Source: B10-G9 sp963712165 (GTDB taxonomy: Bacteria; Chloroflexota; Anaerolineae; Anaerolineales; UBA11858). From it: DNA of 64,000 nt. This document shows, in pieces, positions 14,762-23,595 of the stretch (the first letter of the stretch is position 1; each line of letters starts with the position of its first letter). The stretch spans positions 1,116,001 to 1,180,000 of the forward strand of contig CAVQGY010000002.1 in assembly GCA_963712165.1 (NCBI GenBank), written 5' to 3'. Below the pieces are notes generated by a model. It made no database searches and had not been told where the DNA came from. It was given only the letters and a program-made list of their open reading frames with translations. The translations under genes and the position numbers were made by a program.

Positions 14762-16999
14762 CTAGTCTTTATTAAGAGGATCCTCAGGTTTTTGGTCCAG
14801 CACCTGCCTGGGTTGGGGTCCGTCCTGGGCAGGACCGACAATCCCCTCAGCAGCCATAGCATCGATCAGCCGAGCGGCCCGGGTATAACCGATTCTCAAT
14901 CGGCGCTGGAGCATGGAAATCGAAGCCTTGTCCTCCATCCGCACCAGTTCCAGAGCTTCCTCCCAGAGAGGATCGTGTTCGGTCTCCTCTTTCATATCCT
15001 CAAACATCTCTTTCTGTTTGAGGGGAATGACTGGCATCTTGGCGTCTGGTGCACCGGAAGCGCTGGTCCCTCCCACCGGCCCCTTGATCTGGGCAGCCAG
15101 GAACCGCCAGTAGCGAACAAGCTTATCAATTTCGCCGTCGGATACGAACACGCCCTGCAGGCGCACGGGAGCGGCAGCATCTGGAGCCTGGAAGAGCATA
15201 TCACCCCGGCCAAGCAGGGTTTCCGCTCCAGGTTGGTCCAGGATCACCCGGCTGTCAACGCCGGAGGCGGTGGCAAAGGCGATCCTGGCCGGGAAGTTGG
15301 CTTTGATGAGGCCGGTCACGACATTGGTTGAGGGGCGCTGGGTGGAGATGATCAGATGGATGCCTGTGGCCCGCGCCAGCTGGGCCAGCCGGGTGATGGC
15401 TTTTTCGGTCTCCGTGGGGGCCAGCATCATCAGATCGGCCAACTCATCTATGATCACCACCAGGTAAGGCAGTTTCTTGCCGCCTCCTTGGAGGGACTTC
15501 TTGTTGTAGTCAATGATATTCCGGGCCCCGGCCTCTGAGAATTTTTGGTAGCGCAGGTCCATCTCCCGGGAAACCCACTGCAGTACACCGACGACCCTTT
15601 CCAGCTCCACGACCACCGGGGCCAGGAGGTGTGGAATCCCGTCATATCCGGAGAGTTCAACACGCTTGGGATCGACCATGATCATGCGCAGATCTTCTGG
15701 GGTATTGTGTAATAGGAAGCAGGAAATGAGGGCGTTGACGCAGACTGATTTGCCGGACCCGGTGGTACCTGCTACCAGCAGATGGGGCATTTCTGCCAGA
15801 TCAGCTGCGAAAGCAGCCCCAGAGACGTCCCTGCCCAGGGAAAAACGCAGGGGGCTTTTCATTTTTTTGAATCGGGGATCCTGAATGGCGTCCCGCAAGG
15901 CCACCAGCGCGACCTCCTCATTGGGCACTTCCACGCCGATATAACCTTTGCCGGGAACAGGGGCTTCAATGCGGATGCGGCGGGCAGCCAGGGCCAGTGC
16001 CAGGTCATCGGCCAGGCTGGTGATCTTACTAACCCGCACCCGGCGTTTCTGTCCCCGGACCTCAATGAACTCCGGCTCAATCCCGAACTGGGTGACGGTT
16101 GGCCCGCGATTTACCTCCACCACATTGCCAGGAGCTCCAAAGGATTCCAAAGTATCCTCGATGATCTTAGCCCGGAGCTTATCAAACTCCTCGTTGGGCT
16201 CGACATCCTGACCGATATTGAGAATCTCCTGGATATCCGGCAGCACCCAATTCAGCTCCTGGGGAGGTTCACTGAACATGGATCCTATTTCAGCGGGTTT
16301 TGTAGGTGCTGGTACAGGTGTCTTTAATTCCGGGACCTGAATGGGAGTGGTTTCTACCTTGCGGGGAGCTGGTTTATCCTGTTTTGGGAAAAGCTTCTGG
16401 AACAGGCGCTTGAGAGCTTTCCAGAATGCAGGGGTCCAGGCAAAGAGTTCCAGGACCGGGATGCTCAGAGTAAGGCTGAGGCTGAGCAGAATCCAGGCAA
16501 AGAGGGCTACAGCAGCGCCGGCAGTACCAAAGAGCGACAGCAGTGGCGCCAGAAGAACGCTTCCCAGATATCCACCGCCAATACCATGGGCGGCGATCTC
16601 CTGAGAGTCTGAAAAATCGATTGGAAAAGTGATATAGTGCAGGGTAACCAGGAAGGCAAGGTAAAAAAGGACTCCCCCCAGGCTCTGCTCGGGAGCAGGG
16701 CGGGGTGCCTTCTCTACTTTGCGAAGCAGGATAAAAAGCCCGCCGGCCAGAAGCAGGAAGGGTAAGGGGTAGGCTCCCCAGCCGAATCCCTGGTGGACCA
16801 GATCCTTGATACCAGCTAATATCTCATAACTTTGACCTGAGAAGAGACCCAGGCCCACAACCAGGCCCAGACCAGTTAGCAGCATGCCGGTCAAATTGAG
16901 GTTGCGTTCCGGCGAAGGCGCTGGCTTCGACTGCTTTTTTGCCGGTCTTTTGGGCTTGGATTTTGATTTGCTGGTGGTTTTTTTGCGGGTTTGAGCCAT
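14762..16999 (-). CDS. ftsK: DNA translocase FtsK/SpoIIIE
   Basis: 745 residues from the ATG at 16999, chosen because GGAGAAG precedes it and upstream codons (to 17143) lack family similarity. A Lys-rich cytoplasmic start, four TM helices (about 30-190), a Pro-rich linker, then the motor: alpha domain (about 255-345), Walker A GTTGSGKS near residue 408, Walker B VVIIDELADLMM, and the C-terminal winged-helix gamma domain (SMLQRRLRIGYTRAARLIDAM) that reads KOPS-like sites. It pumps chromosome DNA through the septum. Monocistronic; a 7-bp tandem repeat lies in its upstream region. Confidence 0.95.
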   Translation of the reverse strand: MAQTRKKTTSKSKSKPKRPAKKQSKPAPSPERNLNLTGMLLTGLGLVVGLGLFSGQSYEILAGIKDLVHQGFGWGAYPLPFLLLAGGLFILLRKVEKAPRPAPEQSLGGVLFYLAFLVTLHYITFPIDFSDSQEIAAHGIGGGYLGSVLLAPLLSLFGTAGAAVALFAWILLSLSLTLSIPVLELFAWTPAFWKALKRLFQKLFPKQDKPAPRKVETTPIQVPELKTPVPAPTKPAEIGSMFSEPPQELNWVLPDIQEILNIGQDVEPNEEFDKLRAKIIEDTLESFGAPGNVVEVNRGPTVTQFGIEPEFIEVRGQKRRVRVSKITSLADDLALALAARRIRIEAPVPGKGYIGVEVPNEEVALVALRDAIQDPRFKKMKSPLRFSLGRDVSGAAFAADLAEMPHLLVAGTTGSGKSVCVNALISCFLLHNTPEDLRMIMVDPKRVELSGYDGIPHLLAPVVVELERVVGVLQWVSREMDLRYQKFSEAGARNIIDYNKKSLQGGGKKLPYLVVIIDELADLMMLAPTETEKAITRLAQLARATGIHLIISTQRPSTNVVTGLIKANFPARIAFATASGVDSRVILDQPGAETLLGRGDMLFQAPDAAAPVRLQGVFVSDGEIDKLVRYWRFLAAQIKGPVGGTSASGAPDAKMPVIPLKQKEMFEDMKEETEHDPLWEEALELVRMEDKASISMLQRRLRIGYTRAARLIDAMAAEGIVGPAQDGPQPRQVLDQKPEDPLNKD

Positions 17000-17137
17000 T
17001 GCAGATCTTCTCCGAGAGTCTTTCCGAATTATAGCACGATTGACAAATGAATATTGTGATGGGGAACGGTCATAACGGTGTGTTATGTTTTCAATTTTTC
17101 TAACACAATCGTTTATGGACACCTTGCTGGGAGACAC

Positions 17138-17165
17138 TTTCAATTTTCAATTTTCAATTTTCAAT
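17138..17165. repeat. Tandem 7-mer repeat (TTTCAAT)4
   Basis: Four perfect copies of TTTCAAT between the divergent ftsK and RNase Z genes, 139 nt from the ftsK start and 53 nt from the RNase Z start. Such tracts can slip in replication and change promoter spacing. A shorter, imperfect relative (aatcttcaatcttcaatc) lies at about 6813-6830. Confidence 0.85.
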
Positions 17166-17217
17166 TCCTGTTGCGGTAGAATTAGAAATAGAAAAGATTA
17201 GGAAATAAGGATCAAAT

Positions 17218-18153
17218 TTGTTTGAAATCGTCTTTTTAGGGACCAGCGCTTCAGCTCCCTCCGTGCATCGGGGTTTGACTTCCCAGATTGTTCTGCGGGG
17301 GGAACACCGCTTCCTGATCGACGCCGGGGAGGGTACTCAGCGCCAGATCTTGAGTTCCGGCCTGGGATTCAAACGCTTGGACCGCATCCTGGTCACCCAC
17401 GGACACCTGGATCATATCCTGGGATTGGGTGGATTGATCTCTACCTTCGTGCGCTGGGAAGCGATGGATAAGATCCTCATAGCAGGTGGAAAATCCGCCC
17501 TGGGGCGCATCAAGGAGCTGCTCTTTGGCGTGGTCTTGAAGGGAAATTATCCTCCTGTAGAGATCACCCTGGAGCCCCTTGAACCAGGCCTGGTCTTCGA
17601 TGAAGGGGATTTTACGGTCAGTGCCTTCCCGGTCTACCACCGGACCCCGGATTGTTTTGGATTTGTGTTCGAGGAGTGCGCCAGGCGCCCATTCCTGCCT
17701 GATAAAGCAGAGGTGTTAAAGATCCCTCCTGGACCATGGCGGGGTGACCTGGTTCGAGGCGAAGCAGCAACGCTGCCAGATGGACGAGTGATCCAACCGG
17801 AAATGGTCCTGGGCGAAGAGGTCCCTGGCACAAAACTGGTCCATGTAGGCGACGCAGGACGGACAGACAATCTGCTGGAAGTAGTCAAAAATGCAGACGC
17901 TCTGGTGATCGAGGCCACTTATTTGGAAGGGGAAAAGGACCTGGCAGAGCAGTTCGGCCACCTGACAGCCAGCCAGGCCGCCCAGCTGGCCCTCGATGCT
18001 GGGGTTGGCGCGTTGATCCTGACCCATATCTCCCGACGCTACCGGTCCGATCAGGTCCTGGAAGAGGCTCGGGAGATTTTTCCACAAATCTATGTAGCCA
18101 GGGATTTTGATCGCTTCCAGATCAAACGCGGAGAAGTATTAAAAATCAATTAA
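17218..18153 (+). CDS. rnz: Ribonuclease Z (tRNase Z)
   Basis: 311 residues. Zinc beta-lactamase-fold endonuclease that trims tRNA 3' trailers. Motif II is H61-G-H63-L-D65-H66; further ligands are in VYHRTPDCFGF, HVGDAGRT and LILTHIS. The exosite region is present (LEPGLVF...). Starts with TTG at 17218; AAGGAT lies upstream and no in-frame ATG is available close by. Since tRNA-Val in this window does not encode CCA, an RNase Z is needed for its 3' end. Ends at a strong terminator. Confidence 0.93.
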   Translation: MFEIVFLGTSASAPSVHRGLTSQIVLRGEHRFLIDAGEGTQRQILSSGLGFKRLDRILVTHGHLDHILGLGGLISTFVRWEAMDKILIAGGKSALGRIKELLFGVVLKGNYPPVEITLEPLEPGLVFDEGDFTVSAFPVYHRTPDCFGFVFEECARRPFLPDKAEVLKIPPGPWRGDLVRGEAATLPDGRVIQPEMVLGEEVPGTKLVHVGDAGRTDNLLEVVKNADALVIEATYLEGEKDLAEQFGHLTASQAAQLALDAGVGALILTHISRRYRSDQVLEEAREIFPQIYVARDFDRFQIKRGEVLKIN

Positions 18154-18175
18154 AAATTGAATAATATAAAATGTA

Positions 18176-18227
18176 GGGGCCACCCGGCCCTGTCCTGAGC
18201 GTAGCCGAAGGAGGGTGGCCCCTTTTT
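18176..18227 (+). terminator. Intrinsic terminator of rnz with ATGTAGGGG lead-in
   Basis: GGGGCCACCC (18176-18185) pairs with GGGTGGCCCC (18213-18222), then TTTTT. The loop contains cctgtcctgagcgtagccgaagg, a motif I recall as a recurrent intergenic element in several bacterial groups. 18228-18371 beyond it holds only small palindromes (for example ACCGTTAACGGT at about 18348). Confidence 0.85.
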
Positions 18228-18371
18228 ATCGTTCCATTACACCTTGCACAAACGCCTGTCCTCGGGCGTTGATTTATGCTCTAGTAATCACTGATACCTG
18301 CCTCACCGGGGACGGTTCGGAGAGCATAAGGGACTCCGTGATTAGTCGACCGTTAACGGTTAATTCAATAT

Positions 18372-19118
18372 TTATTCGATCTCGATCGAATTCAGCAAGG
18401 TGAGGAATAGCTCCAGGTGGGCTGTATCGACCCGGGCGTAATCATTCTTCCATTTCTCTGGATCTGCGATCTGGACCATATTGGGTGAAGCGCTGATCCG
18501 CAGCCAGTTCAATTCGCTGTCGAATAAAACCACTTCCCTCATATATACACGTTCAGTTTGGGCGTTATCTGGAAGCGTAACCAGATACATCAGCCCAGAA
18601 AAATCTCCCAGGTTGACCTCCCCGATGCGGGTGGATACCGAACGGGGTGTGAGAACAAACTGACCGTCACCCTTTTCCTGCAGGCCTAAGTAGGTGTCGA
18701 TCCAACCGCTGCTGATAAAATCATCCCAGGTTCTTCCATCCCGGTTCTCATTGTACTGGATAAGAACATAGTAGGAATCAGGGATGGTGGTGATTTGATC
18801 CTCGCGGCTGGTCCCATAAGGGTAGACCTGGTCAGAGGCGACCTCAATCCGAAGGGAGCCTTCACTCTCATAGACCTCTGGGCCAAACCAGCTGGCAGGG
18901 TACAGGAAGCGGAGGCCGTAATCCTCATTCACATATTCCATCCAATCTCCGTAGGGGTTAACTGTGGGCTCGGGAGATGGGTCCGGTTCCTCAACCTGGG
19001 TATCCTGTGTTGGGGCGCTGGTCGGGGATTCACTCTCTAATGGAGTGGGAGCAGCGCAGCCGCTGAACAGGGCCAGGCAGGTAATCCCGATCAAGATCAT
19101 AATTATTGTGTTCTTCAT
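18372..19118 (-). CDS. Lipoprotein, unknown function
   Basis: 248 residues. Lipobox FSG-C (residue 21), a Ser/Thr/Pro/Glu linker (about 24-55) and a globular domain starting YVNEDYGLRFLYPASW, a pattern seen in PsbP-like or Mog1-fold exported lipoproteins. AGGAGATAAGC precedes the ATG. It has no obvious partner and no catalytic motif. Confidence 0.7.
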   Translation of the reverse strand: MKNTIIMILIGITCLALFSGCAAPTPLESESPTSAPTQDTQVEEPDPSPEPTVNPYGDWMEYVNEDYGLRFLYPASWFGPEVYESEGSLRIEVASDQVYPYGTSREDQITTIPDSYYVLIQYNENRDGRTWDDFISSGWIDTYLGLQEKGDGQFVLTPRSVSTRIGEVNLGDFSGLMYLVTLPDNAQTERVYMREVVLFDSELNWLRISASPNMVQIADPEKWKNDYARVDTAHLELFLTLLNSIEIE

Positions 19119-19238
19119 GCTTATCTCCTAAGAAATTTCTAAGTATAGAGTATATATCGAACTGTTAATCTTATCACTGATTACCGATCACTTAATACTT
19201 GCTTTGGTTTATTCTCCCAACTCCCTAATCTTAGTCTT

Positions 19239-19730
19239 TCAGCCCACCTGTCTGCCGAGCATCGGCGGATTATCCCAGTCCACCGGTCCATGTTCAAAGC
19301 GGTTCTGCAAACGGGGCAGCACCACCTCTCCCCAGGCCCGGGTGAAGTATTCGAATGCCTGGTCCCACTGACCTCCCTCTCCCCAGCCGTCATGCTCGAA
19401 ACTTAGCAAAGTCGATCTTTCCCCAGCAGGTTTGAAGTGCAAAGCAACATGAGTCAGCTGTCCCCGCACTTCGGGCAGGCTGGGCGGGGCATTCCAGGTG
19501 AAGGAAAGCATTTTTTCCCTCTGGATGGCCAGGATGGTTAAACCCTCCCCGCCGCGTTCGCCTTCTGGAGCGGATGGGTCGAAGTATATCTCGTAAGCGC
19601 CGCCAACTCGCAAGTCGATCCTGCAGTCCGGGGCGAAGAAGGTTTTGACACCTTCCTCGGTAGTCCAGGCTTCCCAAACCTCGGATATAGGCGCGGAGAT
19701 GACGACCTGAAAATGGATTTGTTTTGGCAT
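19239..19730 (-). CDS. SRPBCC/AHSA1-domain protein
   Basis: 163 residues. START-like hydrophobic-cavity fold: ISAPISEVWEAWTTEEGVKTFFAPDCRIDLRVGGAYEIYF is the activator-of-Hsp90 (AHSA1) signature, and WGEVVLPRLQNRF the C-terminal helix. Such proteins bind small ligands or act as toxin-response proteins; no specific role can be given. Cytosolic, single gene. Confidence 0.85.
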   Translation of the reverse strand: MPKQIHFQVVISAPISEVWEAWTTEEGVKTFFAPDCRIDLRVGGAYEIYFDPSAPEGERGGEGLTILAIQREKMLSFTWNAPPSLPEVRGQLTHVALHFKPAGERSTLLSFEHDGWGEGGQWDQAFEYFTRAWGEVVLPRLQNRFEHGPVDWDNPPMLGRQVG

Positions 19731-19911
19731 GGCGTCTCCCTAATCGCTAAAGGATGCAAAAAGTATAGCATACAGGCATCAGGTTCGAATACCTGCCCGG
19801 GCATTCGATAAAAAAATCCTTGAATTCAGTCGAAAAGTAATGTAGGATGATATGGGGTCTATCATCCTGTTCAAGGTTGTTTGCATAATCGATCATCATT
19901 GGAGAAAGAAC

Positions 19912-20007
19912 ATGGTCTATCCAAAGAGCCTACCCATTTCCAGCCGAGTATTAACTCTGATCCCCATTTACATAGTCCTTTTTTTCCTCGATAGCTTGCA
20001 TTCTTGA
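19912..20007 (+). CDS. Possible 31-aa hydrophobic peptide
   Basis: ATG at 19912 preceded by GGAGAAAGAAC. It encodes MVYPKSLPISSRVLTLIPIY then a hydrophobic stretch ending FFLDSLHS. It could be a small membrane peptide or the remains of a larger gene. Apart from it, 19731-20146 holds no gene I can support; a short inverted repeat, ggatgatat/atcatcc, occurs at about 19845-19868. Confidence 0.25.
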   Translation: MVYPKSLPISSRVLTLIPIYIVLFFLDSLHS

Positions 20008-20146
20008 GACGCTATGGGTTAGGTTATTTTTAGGTGGATCCCGATAATGTAGAGGATTTACTGCAGGACTGATCTTCCCATCCCGCATTCTGGATTCGGG
20101 AGGTAGGGCGGTAGTGCCAAAAAAACTGATCTTGTTGGAGGTAAAG

Positions 20147-21241
20147 ATGAATGATTCAGGGAGAGGAAAATCAAAAAAAACCCTCGCTGTTATCAGTATA
20201 GTGATAATGATTTCAATTGCTGCTGCGGGGTGCGAGCTCAATGCCATATTGGGTTCAGGTTTTTGGAGCTCAGGAGACGAAGGGTTGGTGATCACAACCG
20301 ATGGAGAGAAACCAGGTGAAGGGTTTCTGTCAGATGATTCAAATGATGAAGTAGCTGGTGGATCGAGTTCCTCAACAGTCCAATCTGGTCCCCTGAAACC
20401 GGTCGGTTTTGTGAATTACGGAGAGTTCGATGCTGCCGTGCGGGCCCAGACTTATATCCCCCTTGGAGCAACAGAATCGGCTATACCTTCAAATGCTTCC
20501 ACAGTTTCCTCAGCCAATGATGGTGTGGGTGATTGGCCCAACTCCAGCCGTTTCCTGCTCCTGCCCTTGGGGACCTACAGCTGGTGTATTGACTGGGAAG
20601 AAGGTGACCTGGACGATGACGGCCAGATCGATTATTTTCACTACTTCCAGGAGGGACCCACCCTGCTGGATGAGGAAGACAGCGATGAGCTGGAATTTGC
20701 TGAGGAAGTGGCTATCAGCGCCCCGCCATCCACGGCTCCGATTTATGAAGGTAAATGCAAAGCCTATCTGGCTGATACCCCCTGTGTGAATTACAACAGC
20801 GAAGTGAACGTCTACTCGATCTATGTTATGGAGCAGGCAAATCCGCCTGATATCAGGGTCGCCGCCAATGCAGCAGATCAGGCACCCCCGGAAGGGATCA
20901 GTATTGCTTCGGGAGGCGTATCCACGGGTTATGGGGGCGGGATGATCCTCTGGCAGGAAGGTGATTGGGTGGAGGCCAGTACAAGCGATCCTTATCAATC
21001 GATGGGAGTCCAGGTCCATGGCGACCAGACCATCGGTTGGGCCAGGGTTTTGTTTGATGGAAATGAGATCTGGCGGGGGGATGTTTCCACTTTTGTGATT
21101 GCCGAAGGCCGATATGGTGTTTATGTTGAGGTGAGCTGCTTCCCACCCGGTAACCATATATTAAAGATTGTAGGACTCGGACAGGAAGGCAGTGGTGGAG
21201 GGCGAACCATCCCGGTATCTTATTTTGGATTCAGGAAGTAA
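20147..21241 (+). CDS. Lipoprotein with acidic Asp-rich segment
   Basis: 364 residues from the ATG at 20147, with GGAGGT 5 nt upstream (a GTG 33 nt earlier lacks this). Lipobox IAAAG-C. A Ser/Asp-rich linker precedes a domain that includes LDDDGQIDYFHYF (a Ca-binding-like DxDxDG loop) and several Cys. The C-terminal domain (about 280-364) is Ig-like: YQSMGVQVHGDQTIGWARVLFDG and YGVYVEVSCFPPGNHILKIVG. Surface-exposed; no enzyme motif. Convergent with the ClC gene, the two separated by a 19-bp hairpin. Confidence 0.7.
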   Translation: MNDSGRGKSKKTLAVISIVIMISIAAAGCELNAILGSGFWSSGDEGLVITTDGEKPGEGFLSDDSNDEVAGGSSSSTVQSGPLKPVGFVNYGEFDAAVRAQTYIPLGATESAIPSNASTVSSANDGVGDWPNSSRFLLLPLGTYSWCIDWEEGDLDDDGQIDYFHYFQEGPTLLDEEDSDELEFAEEVAISAPPSTAPIYEGKCKAYLADTPCVNYNSEVNVYSIYVMEQANPPDIRVAANAADQAPPEGISIASGGVSTGYGGGMILWQEGDWVEASTSDPYQSMGVQVHGDQTIGWARVLFDGNEIWRGDVSTFVIAEGRYGVYVEVSCFPPGNHILKIVGLGQEGSGGGRTIPVSYFGFRK

Positions 21242-21249
21242 ATATCTGA

Positions 21250-21288
21250 AACAGGAAGCGGGATCCTTTAAGGATCCCGCTTCCTGTT
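21250..21288. terminator. 19-bp hairpin between convergent genes
   Basis: Arms AACAGGAAGCGGGATCCTT / AAGGATCCCGCTTCCTGTT with one base between; no U-tract on either side. It lies between the lipoprotein stop and the ClC stop, so it can act on both. Confidence 0.65.
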
Positions 21289-21290
21289 AA

Positions 21291-23363
21291 TTATCCGCTT
21301 TCCCTCATCAATATCTCCCGCACATCAGCGGCTGATTTTCCGCTGCTGATCACTGTCAGCTGGTCTCCGGCTTCGAGGGTCGAGTAACCGTGGGCGATAT
21401 ATAGTTTGCGGCCCCTCTGGATAGAAACGATCAAGCACTCAGCCGGGAGTTGGATCTCACTGACTCGTTTACCGATCACATCCGCCTGAAGGGGGATAAC
21501 TAATTCGATGAATTCAGAGTCGATGATCTTGCCCAATTTTTGGCGCTCCGAACGGGATTGGTGCCTCGCTCGTTGGATGATGGCGGTGTTGTAGGCCTGG
21601 ATGATATCTTTGCGCCGGACTACACCGACTAGCTCTCGCTCTGCCCCGCGCTTGACCACCGGTAAGCGGCCAATATCCCGGGAACCCAATGAGCGAAGAG
21701 CGGTCCACATGGGTTCGTCATCATAGGCGGTGACCAGGTTATGGCAGGTGGCGATATCGTGGACGGTTAATTCGTCTGCCGCGCCGGATTCCAGCGCCCG
21801 ATCCAGATCCTGGATTGTGACAATTCCAATTAGGACTCCTTCCCTGTCCACGACCGGGAAACCGTGATGGTGGGAGCGTTCAAATTCCTGGGCTAAATCC
21901 CCCAAGGAGAGGTCGGCGGTGACTACGTCCATATCCGTTGACATGGCTTCCCCAACTGTTATGGTCTGCATGACATCTATATCCTTGCCTTCCTGGAGGT
22001 GCACCCCACGACGGGTCAGCTTGAGGGTATAGATCGACTCAGGGCTGAGGGCTTTGGAGATCAGGGTGCTGGTGACTGTGGCCAGCATCAGTGGCAGGAT
22101 GATCTGGTAGTTGCCGGTCATCTCAAAAAGGATCAGGATAGCGGTGACGGGAGCATGGGCAGCTCCAGTAAAAAAGGCTGACATACCCACCAGGGCATAA
22201 GCTCCAGGAGGAGCGGCGATAGCCGGGAAATATGTGCCAACCACTTGCCCGAAAGCCTCGCCCAACATAGCTCCCATAAACAGGGAAGGCGCAAATATAC
22301 CTCCCGACCCCCCTGAACCCAGGGTGATGATCGTGGCCAGAATCTTAAGCAGGAAGAGGCCCAGAGTCAACTGGAGGACCAGGCTGCCAGCAAGAGCCTC
22401 TGTGATCGAGTCGTACCCTACTCCGAAAATACGGGGAAAACCGCCGATCTTCGGGGAAAGAATACCCACTACGCCCAGTACCAAGCCTCCCAAAACAGGT
22501 TTCAGGTACTCAGGAAAATGTATTTTATCCCATAGGTCCTCGGAAAGATAAAGCAGGCGAGTGAAAGCCACTGCTGCCGCTGCTGCCAGAATCCCCAGCA
22601 ACACATAGAGAGGCAGCTCCCAGCCACTGGCCAGGGTGTACTCCGGGACGGTGAAGGCCCGCAGGTCGCCTTCAAAGAAGTGGGCGATGACATCGGCGGT
22701 GACAGCGGAGATGACCACGGCCCCAAAATAGACCGCATGCATCTGGCCCAGGATGACCTCGAGGGCGAAGATTGACCCGGCAATGGGAGCGTTGAAGGTG
22801 GCGGCGATGCCTCCCGCAGCCCCACAGGCTACCAGGTTCTTAATCCGTTCATCAGAGAGATGGAATAGTTGGCCTACGGTAGAGCCTATGGCGGATCCGA
22901 TCTGGGCGATGGGTCCTTCCCGACCCACCGAGCCGCCTGTAGCGATGCACAGGGCGGAGGAGAGGGATTTCACGAGGGCAACCCGGGGTCGGATGCGCCC
23001 GCCCTTAAGGGCTACTGCTTCCATCACCTCTGGTACGCCGTGACCTTTTGCTTCCCTGGCGAATTTATAGATCAGCGGCCCGAAGATCAATCCGCCTAGG
23101 GCAGGGATGATCAGTAAGTGATAGGGTGCAATCCCGCTTAGCAGTCCTCCCAAGCCGCCGTAAAAAGTCCTCTGGAACAAGTCGATCAGTCGTCGGAAAA
23201 CAACCGCTCCTAACCCGGCGCCTACCCCGACCAACAGGGCGGTCAGGAAAATCGCTACCGATTCTGGCAGCCGATTCCTATCAAACACCTCGGCCAGGTA
23301 AATGCGAGTCTGGCGGATGGATTGGTATCCTTCCCAGAAAGATCCTGATTTTGTTTTTTCCAT
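21291..23363 (-). CDS. ClC-family chloride channel/transporter with CBS pair and TrkA-C domain
   Basis: 690 residues. The ClC core (about 30-445) has the three selectivity motifs: GHGVPE (108-112), GREGP with the gating Glu at 149, and GGSGGIFAPSLFMGA. After it come two CBS domains (about 470-585; EAMSTDMDVVTADLSLGDLA), which usually bind adenine nucleotides, and a TrkA-C/RCK-C domain (about 605-690; QADVIGKRVSEIQLPAECL). The last would suit c-di-AMP-type regulation, which is inference. It carries the gating Glu of Cl/H antiporters. Expression may be attenuated through a long leader. Confidence 0.93.
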   Translation of the reverse strand: MEKTKSGSFWEGYQSIRQTRIYLAEVFDRNRLPESVAIFLTALLVGVGAGLGAVVFRRLIDLFQRTFYGGLGGLLSGIAPYHLLIIPALGGLIFGPLIYKFAREAKGHGVPEVMEAVALKGGRIRPRVALVKSLSSALCIATGGSVGREGPIAQIGSAIGSTVGQLFHLSDERIKNLVACGAAGGIAATFNAPIAGSIFALEVILGQMHAVYFGAVVISAVTADVIAHFFEGDLRAFTVPEYTLASGWELPLYVLLGILAAAAAVAFTRLLYLSEDLWDKIHFPEYLKPVLGGLVLGVVGILSPKIGGFPRIFGVGYDSITEALAGSLVLQLTLGLFLLKILATIITLGSGGSGGIFAPSLFMGAMLGEAFGQVVGTYFPAIAAPPGAYALVGMSAFFTGAAHAPVTAILILFEMTGNYQIILPLMLATVTSTLISKALSPESIYTLKLTRRGVHLQEGKDIDVMQTITVGEAMSTDMDVVTADLSLGDLAQEFERSHHHGFPVVDREGVLIGIVTIQDLDRALESGAADELTVHDIATCHNLVTAYDDEPMWTALRSLGSRDIGRLPVVKRGAERELVGVVRRKDIIQAYNTAIIQRARHQSRSERQKLGKIIDSEFIELVIPLQADVIGKRVSEIQLPAECLIVSIQRGRKLYIAHGYSTLEAGDQLTVISSGKSAADVREILMRESG

Positions 23364-23517
23364 CTGATGTCACTCCTTGAAATCGCCAACCCTTTTTTCA
23401 CTAGGAAATAAAAAAAGCCCGATCGTTGAAGGATCAGGCGTTGGCGGTGATTTCTCGTCGTCACGTCTGAGGCTCAGCGATTTCGAGACTCATCCGATTT
23501 AATTCTATATATTATAT
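23364..23517 (-). promoter_or_regulatory. Structured 5' leader of the ClC gene with internal terminator
   Basis: Read on the minus strand: an AT-rich promoter region at about 23500-23517, about 60 nt with small hairpins, then GCCTGATC-loop-GATCGGGC followed by T7 (23439-23410), and then the Shine-Dalgarno AAGGAG (23373-23378) and ATG. The leader segment GAAATCGC (23484-23477) is exactly complementary to GCGATTTC (23386-23379), which touches the Shine-Dalgarno. A terminator inside the leader plus an alternative pairing suggests attenuation or a riboswitch. I could not match it to a known class. Confidence 0.5.
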
Positions 23518-23539
23518 CCAAGTTCAACGTAAATAGAGA

Positions 23540-23572
23540 AGGATGCGGGATCCTGTCAGGATCCTGCATCCT
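23540..23572 (-). terminator. Hairpin downstream of the FGE-like gene
   Basis: 16-bp arms around a single T with one G-U: AGGATGCGGGATCCTG / CAGGATCCTGCATCCT. It lies 24 nt past the stop of the gene at 23596. No T-run. Confidence 0.6.
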
Positions 23573-23595
23573 ATTTGAATACTTTGAGATCCTGG

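Noticed and set aside
17138..17165. CRISPR-like array
   Set aside because: Only a 7-bp tandem repeat without spacers; no cas gene in the window.
23364..23517. Fluoride riboswitch in front of the ClC gene
   Set aside because: ClC transporters often have one, but the conserved core of the crcB motif could not be found; only a generic structured leader is claimed. The transporter also keeps the gating Glu of Cl/H antiporters.
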